DNA of 64,000 nucleotides from Nilaparvata lugens. Lineage: Eukaryota; Arthropoda; Insecta; Hemiptera; Delphacidae. Numbering within the stretch: the first letter of the stretch is position 1; each line of letters starts with the position of its first letter. Positions 61,001 through 64,000 of this stretch are shown in pieces. Location of the stretch: NCBI RefSeq assembly GCF_014356525.2, contig NC_052515.1, positions 18,495,375 to 18,559,374 of the forward strand, given 5' to 3'. Made by a program: the position numbers and the translations under genes. The notes under the pieces were generated by a model. It did no database searches. It worked only from the letters and a program-made list of their open reading frames with translations, and was not told the origin of the DNA.

Positions 61001-61267
61001 ATTATTGTAACTCTATTTATTTGCTTATTTTGTTATTATTATATTTCTTTATACATTTATTCACCTATTTTTTGTAGAAAACAGTAACATTGGGTTGGAT
61101 TGTGGCCATAATTTGTCTGCTAGTCGCTGTGTTTGGAGTCTATCCGTTTGTGCAACGTGGATATGTGCATGATCATATCTCTGACAGTCTTTACAAGGCA
61201 TTTCATCGCAATCTATTTGGTCTTGGCTGTGCTTGGATAATCTATGTTTGCTACACTGGTCAAAGTG
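40447..61267 (+). CDS. Nose resistant to fluoxetine protein 6-like acyltransferase, 3' partial
   Basis: Exons: 40447-40743 (ATG at 40473), 41340-41679, 43569-43693, 45001-45197, 45370-45524, 46624-46789, 51953-52140, 59334-59466, 61078-61267. All phases fit, giving 588 codons before the window ends the gene. A signal peptide (about 1-20, hydrophobic, ...CSMA) precedes a Cys-bearing NRF domain with WALKMLDASAKFPSGFLKGN and LGNFKECINI. Then comes an acyltransferase-3 multi-pass domain: KCLYGLRFLSACFIISIHRM (conserved His), LFVDLFFVMSGLLISYKY, RYIRLTPPLLVCVML, CLLHSWYLSADMQMYFLAP, FYTRAGPWIIGFSLGIIL. Members are membrane proteins of gut and epidermis in worms and flies, linked to drug or lipid transport; substrate unknown. 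About 70-100 C-terminal residues are missing. Introns 6 and 7 (5.2 and 7.2 kb) are filled by LINEs. Confidence 0.92.
41825..42002. repeat. Imperfect foldback MITE
   Basis: Ends GTTTCTCAC.. and ..GTGAGAGTGGAAAC, with inner arms AGAACGTCCTCCAATTG/CAATCGGAGGACGTTCT. In acyltransferase intron 2. Confidence 0.55.
42345..42455. repeat. Short foldback MITE
   Basis: Arms GAGGTGAAATAAAAGCGATG plus TTGTCAGTTCCAC and complement, about 45 bp each. Confidence 0.7.
42714..42958. repeat. Near-perfect foldback element, family B-related
   Basis: Arms of about 110 bp from AAAACAAAATAAAATCTTAT to GGTTATAAAAGTTTATAA are almost fully complementary. Each holds CTGACGATGGTG...CACCGAAACTAG. Very little divergence between arms. 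Confidence 0.85.
43569..43693 (+). CDS. Acyltransferase gene exon 3 (first membrane segment)
   Basis: Encodes SFSILGAILFIGTSYDILLH, the first transmembrane helix after the NRF domain, and splices at GAAG|GTAATA in phase 1 to the exon at 45001. Its 3' half and donor are duplicated 151 bp downstream. Using the second donor (43845) would break the frame, so the first is chosen. Confidence 0.8.
43618..43905 (+). repeat. 151-bp tandem duplication across an exon-intron border
   Basis: 43618-43768 and 43769-about 43905 are close copies: GATATTCT.CTCCATATT, then CCCCAAGACACCAGCGAGCA, then ACATTGAA.GTAATAAAAT, then GACATATTCCACAATTTAA. The reading frame stays open through both copies. Confidence 0.85.
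44006..44943. mobile_element. MITE with GGCTCGGTCGCACAAAAGCC ends, split by a LINE
   Basis: Left end at 44006; right end complement GTTTTTGTGCAACCGGGCC at 44925-44943. Inner parts AATCGTGATT and AACCAATCAGAGGAGC fit the common insect MITE of this kind. The interior between about 44037 and 44834 is a LINE. Confidence 0.65.
44038..44834 (+). mobile_element. LINE 3' fragment with (GATT)n tail
   Basis: Reads as the end of a non-LTR ORF2 in two frames: SFIRIIPRTPRTDHSWPIFV then PHSNLTIFQHSYYFNGPRLF and QELSHSFLKCLKNYLL, stop at about 44395. The 3' UTR ends GAAATAAATGAATTGATTGA with GATT repeats. Confidence 0.65.
45948..46490 (-). mobile_element. LINE ORF2 C-terminal fragment, antisense, decayed
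   Basis: The minus strand reads KKAIRLICGLSKQAQCDEHF, KILGILTLPSIFVHQSL and LFNSLPEDLRNMENGTFK, typical of the post-RT end of CR1/Jockey-type ORF2, with stops. The 3' tail is GATTCTATTCTATTCTAA at 45948-45965. Confidence 0.6.
46941..47110. repeat. Foldback MITE, family A copy 2
   Basis: Same arms as 1009-1118 (AAATGAAAATCCAAATT ... TGCAAATCACCCCGAA) with a longer centre containing ATATTTGC(T/A)ACTGCA-type blocks. Abuts the 3' end of the antisense LINE. Confidence 0.75.
47561..47832. mobile_element. MITE nested in the antisense LINE 3' UTR
   Basis: Terminal arms AGAGAAACAATAGCGTAAGT plus AGATATCCCATGGTATA, complemented at 47790-47832. An inner pair 'GATAACAGTAAAAGTTG' / its complement also folds. 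Confidence 0.8.
48007..48761 (-). mobile_element. hAT element, internally deleted (755 bp)
   Basis: Ends CAGTGGTCTCCAAC and, on the other strand, CAGGGCTCTCCAACC. Flanking 8-bp sequences TTCTAAAT (47999-48006) and TTCCAAAT (48762-48769) differ at one base and fit the 8-bp hAT duplication. The minus strand near 48391-48600 encodes KMKFVKSKYRSSLSDEQLKS, the C-terminal dimerisation region of hAT/ZBED-like transposases. The catalytic RNase H part is absent. Inserted in LINE coding sequence. Confidence 0.85.
48770..51194 (-). pseudogene. Broken ORF2 (endonuclease/reverse transcriptase) of the antisense LINE
   Basis: Pieces: 51194-50949 (endonuclease N-terminus), 51028-50147 (endonuclease remnant, then a Lys-rich linker), 50047-49503 (RT motifs HPNQFGFQEGKSTEDVI, IAIFIDLSEAFDTIQHSKL, LPQGTVL), about 49460-49430 (FADDTT), 49336-48932 (VKYLVVMIDRHLRWDCQIQS). 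The endonuclease lacks the GDFN segment: NGTIF runs straight into ETDHYCT, so an internal deletion removed the catalytic core. Frames change several times. Confidence 0.75.
52797..54308 (+). CDS. LINE ORF1, Gag-like RNA-binding protein (503 residues)
   Basis: ATG at 52797 (MATSSGKLLK). A coiled coil lies at about 67-105 (KRKQLEKSNVELQRRIEDLE), then a basic region (RNKRTTKKRK), a PPPPIIVDGI motif that opens the PRE domain, and the PRE_C2HC-type fold at about 245-335. Three Cys-rich knuckles follow: C336-C339-H344-C349, C355-C358-H362-C367 and C377-C380-H384-C391. This is the ORF1 layout of Jockey-clade elements, whose product coats the element RNA and carries it to target sites. The stop overlaps the ORF2 start in ATGA. 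Confidence 0.9.
   Translation: MATSSGKLLKLPSFLAPEFEEQEDEESNIENMDTTKPSEIQCSPDRYIKSNKLHSAAEHALFIAWKESDEKRKQLEKSNVELQRRIEDLELRFQKIEQNIQQPCSSEVAENYSTNEEELAKETEWIRARNKRTTKKRKLNSTLSPEPKNEPTGNHRQLNKITSLQKNKGEEVKNKKQETPPPPIIVDGIKSLESLHKSLKKVTSDEKFRIKLLSRETFKVNSVDSETYRNITKELINDGFNWHSYENKQVRPIRVMIKKLHHSCSVESIMEDLKAKGLLVVDVVNKLKWKTKEPLDMFMVSFSAEENVKKIIELKHILGCRVEVEALKKVNLIPQCKRCQAFNHTQAYCNKEARCVKCAGKHASKECTKPSEALPKCIHCGEAHPASYRGCSVAIELQKIRNSSRVASKNITSKNVVDSQARNVANSQSRPTQHQSRPTEKRMTFAEIVSKENKSQMKKNEEVKDTSQILQLISSKLDKQEKIISSLQSRIEKLDNNRQQKPK
54305..56989 (+). CDS. LINE ORF2, AP endonuclease and reverse transcriptase (894 residues)
   Basis: Starts at the ATGA overlap with ORF1, so it is probably translated by termination-reinitiation. 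Endonuclease motifs: MEWNANG (about 8-14), ISESHF, GGDFNSKH, SDHSPI (about 216-221). Reverse transcriptase from about 440: YRPISLLPVLSKLFERILL, FGFRKKHST, VFLDIGQAFDKVWHEGLLYK, AGVPQGSVLGP, FADDTALL (about 664-671), then a thumb with KYLGMTLDAKLRWKEH and YGIQLWGC. All catalytic residues I can see are present. No RNase H domain. It nicks target DNA and copies the element RNA there. Confidence 0.92.
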   Translation: MIRSLNIMEWNANGLLQRQLELEAVLNIDNVDICLISESHFTKQSYIKFKGYRTYHALHPNNVARGGSSIIIKESIQHNEHVKLETERIQLIGVCVEAVNYRFVVAAVYCPPRYSFRKEDHLSMFDMLGTRFILGGDFNSKHIHWGSRLTTHKGKVLYEAVRESRCESLSTGKPTYWPTDTSKIPDLIDFFIIKNISVNYLQVEESFDLNSDHSPIILKLSDTILQKQNNYPTLVNKYTDWDGFQQVLEERINLNSPLTTADQIDEELEKFVTDIQQAAWCNTPQTRKRRTVGNNYPLEIREMIAEKRRARRRWQHSRSPQDKRLLNTLTQELKREIQFIKNESINSYLSNLTGQGNTDYSLWKASKKIKTPIQQVPPIRKLNIQWAKNNEEKAQAFADHLVNVFQPNVAAQEDLEIEGNIMQENQELMNVSVEEVRKEIKLMNAKKTPGFDLITGLVLKHLPRKALIKLTNILNASFRLRFVPGVWKVAEVIMLLKPGKEPHEVASYRPISLLPVLSKLFERILLSRLKPIIERKQLIPNHQFGFRKKHSTIDQVHRIVNIIEKSLEEKKVCSAVFLDIGQAFDKVWHEGLLYKLKKMLPKQFTEILQSYLTGRYFRVKYEDSYSDLREIKAGVPQGSVLGPVLYLLFTSDIPNLEENTTATFADDTALLAVDSDVGIATAKLQRSVNKIQDWTKKWRMKLNEEKSIHVNFTNKRAVYLPININGINIPHENQAKYLGMTLDAKLRWKEHVKKKKEELNIKYKKFYWLIGRNSSLSIPNKLLLYKQIFKPVWTYGIQLWGCTKQSNVTIIQRFQNKVLRNIVDAPWYVRNSDIHRDLGVNMVSCEIQRYAESHEERLHQHTNVEAIQLLDNGGLVRRLKRRKPFELVCSESGV
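57380..58186 (+). repeat. CA-bearing dispersed repeat, copy 2
   Basis: Same blocks as 36840-37335, extended to the left by ATGTTGGCGCATTTACGGCG-type sequence. Ends CTTTCCTTACCTATGG.AATAGAGCAAGGAAAG. In acyltransferase intron 7 directly after the LINE. Confidence 0.65.
57974..58087. repeat. (CA)n microsatellite with rare interruptions
   Basis: About 114 bp of CA with a few single-base breaks, inside the dispersed repeat where copy 1 has only a short CA-rich tract. Open frames of alternating Thr/His here are not genes. Confidence 0.95.
58190..59333. other. Remainder of acyltransferase intron 7
   Basis: AT-rich. Repeats of 'GCATGC(A/C)AT' type sequence near 58235, 58310 and 58880. No gene recognised. 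Confidence 0.4.
60277..60602 (+). repeat. 163-bp tandem duplication, almost identical copies
   Basis: 60277-60439 and 60440-60602 differ at one clear position (CGCCATAG versus CGCCTTAG). In acyltransferase intron 8. The unit is part of a longer open stretch (60505-60792) I cannot assign. Confidence 0.9.
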
Positions 61268-64000
61268 GTAGGTGCCCTAAATTCATCAATCCATAATAAT
61301 TATTTGTACCTATAATATATGTAATAGTGATTTGTACTTATAAGAGTGTAATTTTTCATCCCCATAGATAATGTTTGTCCCAATGGTAGAACTAGTTTAT
61401 TTGATCCATGGTGTAAGGAGCAATTCTACTCCTTATAGAAATAATGATAGAATAATATTATATTGTTTAAATTCTCTGATCGAGATCTTTATCTTCAGAC
61501 AGTTTGTTGAAACTAGCACAGTAGAATGATAACTCTTATAACACTCACACTGACACTCATGTAATAACATTTTTATATAACAATGAGACTCTTATAACAA
61601 TCAATGAATCAGCATACTGGTAACTACGAAATGAAGTGCCATTAGTTGAACTCTACTCTAGATCGGCACATCATCTATCATACAACATGGGTACTTATTA
61701 TTTCCTATGGGGGATGCTTGAATGCATTACAAGGCAACTCATGTTATTCAAATGCAACCACTAAAACTCCTTGGATCAAGTAGTAATTTCCACCATTGGT
61801 AATTGTGTAATGTGGTACTCCAGTAATCTGTTATAGAGAATAAAATGTGTTCAAGTAGTTAATTAGGTAGGTACCAGTTAAGGAGAAAAAAATTTTTTTT
61901 TATCTTACAATCCTCTCTATGCAATAATATTAATTCGGTTTTATTATGAGTTTGTTCCAATCCTAATGCTATTTGTCTAGTCATTATGAAGTCTGCTAAA
62001 TTTCACTAAAACCTTCTAAATTTCAATGAAATCCTCTCCAGGAGAGTATTAACATAGTGAGGTAGAATTACCCATCCATATATTTCATATTTTATTGTAA
62101 ATGCATATGTATACTGTATTCTCTTATATTTATCATACATATTGTAAGAATATAATTTTGGATATTCCCCAAAACCTTGTAATGAAAGGAAATTGATAGG
62201 TCTCGAGCAAGCAGCTGTATTGTTATCACCAGATATGGTGTCAACGGTCAAGATTAGATAATAACGGCTTTCAAGGCTATGATTTTGAACAGCCAAATGA
62301 AAATAAAAGTATTATTGCTATTTATTTAATAATATAAAATATATAATATTTTGAGGTTAGGTTCTTTGGTATTTACTAGTCGGCGACCTTAGTAATCGGT
62401 CGAGCTGTATATTTTGAGAATTAACCAGACACCTTGTGGCAAATTAGTTGCGTATAAATAGCATCCGCTTAGACTGATCAGAGGGTTTAGTAAGCAAGCA
62501 TGTCAAATCAATGTTAACGAAAAAGCGATTAAGAAAGCACAAAAATATTTATTATATCAAACGAGCATGAACAAAATGTAAAAAACAAAACAAAATGATG
62601 AAGGAAATGGGATGTAACTTTATTCAGCGCATGGATACATGATGCAGTTTTGGGATGTACCAATCACAATGCAGTATTTGACCGGCGCTAAAAACGATTT
62701 AATTAAAAAAATACATGTATTATTTATATAAATAATAAAAGATTTTAATCCTTATAGAATGCATAGATTTAGGTAACAAATGTAGAATAAGAGTTTAAGA
62801 CTAAAATATTCACTCAATAGATAGTAATATAACAGTTTCATATGGACTATTTGACAGTATTAAATTACATCATAGTGGAGTATTTTAAATCCACCAATGA
62901 GAGTGGATATTTAAATTTTATGTAAATTGAAAAGTCAGAAGTGTGGTTGTAAAAGAATAGGGGAAGTCCGTACTGACTAGCTTGCCAGAGGTCACCAGGG
63001 ACATCCACCAATTTAGAGAGCACAAGACTAGATACCTTTTTAAATATTTTTTTACATTTAAAAATTTAAAGTTGTTTGTATAGGCCTAATTAAAAATTAA
63101 ATATCATAAGATTCATTAAATTTAAATAATTCCATTGGAGAAGACGACAGCAGCCCACCAGAAAAGGCCTAGGCCACCAAAAAAATCTAGTTTGCCATCG
63201 TAATTGTGAAAAATCAACACATGAGTTCATTTGAAAAGTTATTAAGGAGGGCCCTTGGTGCTAGGAAATAATCACAATTAAATAAAGCAAGCTTGTTGAA
63301 GGGTTATTTAAATATTAGAAGTAATATCAAAACTTGCACAAGTCTTAAAATGTAAAGGGAATATTCTTAAGAACTATTTATGAGATTAACTATTTAAATA
63401 TGCACAGATGGAATTTTTTATTAATATTTGATTTATTATAATTATATGCTCACTCATATATCTTTTTCATCAGTAATTTAGTAGAAGTTTTATTAAGCTC
63501 ATGTTCATAAGATGAAATTGATTTATCTGATTTCCACCAGAGGCCAAACCCAAGCCCTGAGAGATATATTTTAATATTTATATTTTTCATATTTATTGGA
63601 AGTAAGATTTATAAGTTTTATTCGACAAGCAGCAGCAAGTCAACAACTGAGCTGTATGAGTTGAAAGAATATATGCTGGTTAAAGAAGCACATAATATTA
63701 ATTGATGCAAATAAGCAAAGTAAAATCCTTACTGAGCTGTCTATGATATTTTTCAATATATATATATATATATACTCATATTATTTTTATATTTTGTTGC
63801 TCTATTTTTTATTATTGCTCGTTGATTCTCATGTAATTATATATTTTTTATATTTGTTGAATGGTGTACCCTTTATTTATTATCCTATCTTCATGCATGA
63901 CCAATCTTGTTATAGTCTATTTTATTACCAGTATTGACCTATTATCTAAATTATCAACCAACCATATTCTTCACCGAATAAGTTGGATAAGTTGGCGATA
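61268..64000. other. Start of a long acyltransferase intron, no exon found
   Basis: After donor GTAGGT at 61268 I found no segment encoding the expected last membrane helices. A TATAAATA box at 62454-62461 with a possible initiator about 30 bp on, and an A/T tract with (TA)n at 63758-63773, are the only features noted. Confidence 0.4.

Noticed and set aside
1..64000. CRISPR arrays, operons, rRNA or tRNA genes
   Set aside because: None seen; the window is eukaryotic with spliced genes, and its direct repeats are minisatellites or transposon-derived.

Overview
This is an insect nuclear genome segment. The genes are split by GT-AG introns, the intergenic and intron DNA is AT-rich, and LINEs, foldback MITEs, mariner, hAT and Helitron-like pieces are dense. 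The repeat types (CCGGTTGCACAAA-type MITEs, LINE tails of (GATT)n, the CA-bearing repeat ending in a 'ctttcc...ggaaag' hairpin) suggest a hemipteran, possibly a delphacid planthopper; that assignment rests on memory of repeat families and is an inference.

Three protein-coding genes lie on the + strand. (1) Positions 2-11394 hold the 3' part of a gene for a low-complexity, silk-like protein. Ten exons, every one bounded in phase 0, encode first a Pro/Phe/Leu-rich region, then a 292-residue exon of GPLG/GPFG repeats, then Ala/Gly-rich repeats and a short basic tail; the 5' end is outside the window. (2) Positions 16664-35345 hold a complete 11-exon EFHC1-type gene (627 residues, three DM10 domains, an axonemal microtubule inner protein). 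Two RFX X-box-like motifs lie upstream of its ATG. (3) Positions 40447-61267 hold a nose-resistant-to-fluoxetine-6-like membrane acyltransferase gene: signal peptide, NRF domain, then an acyltransferase-3 multi-pass domain. Nine coding exons (588 codons) are visible and the C-terminus runs off the right edge.

Between and inside these genes are a retrocopy of the axonemal dynein light chain DNAL1 (14268-14605), an antisense BTB-BACK pseudogene in EFHC1 intron 1 (17700-18490), and many transposons. The two largest introns of the acyltransferase gene are large because of LINEs. Intron 6 holds an antisense, decayed LINE itself interrupted by a MITE and an internally deleted hAT element. Intron 7 holds an apparently intact Jockey-type LINE (52532-57207) with both ORFs open, a 9-bp target-site duplication and an 11-bp tail unit found at both ends.

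A recurring theme is tandem duplication across exon-intron borders, seen in all three genes: a 54-bp unit carrying a splice donor in the silk-like gene, the acceptor plus exon start of the last EFHC1 exon, and the 3' half plus donor of acyltransferase exon 3. In each case one copy can be read as the live splice site and the other as altered or frame-breaking.
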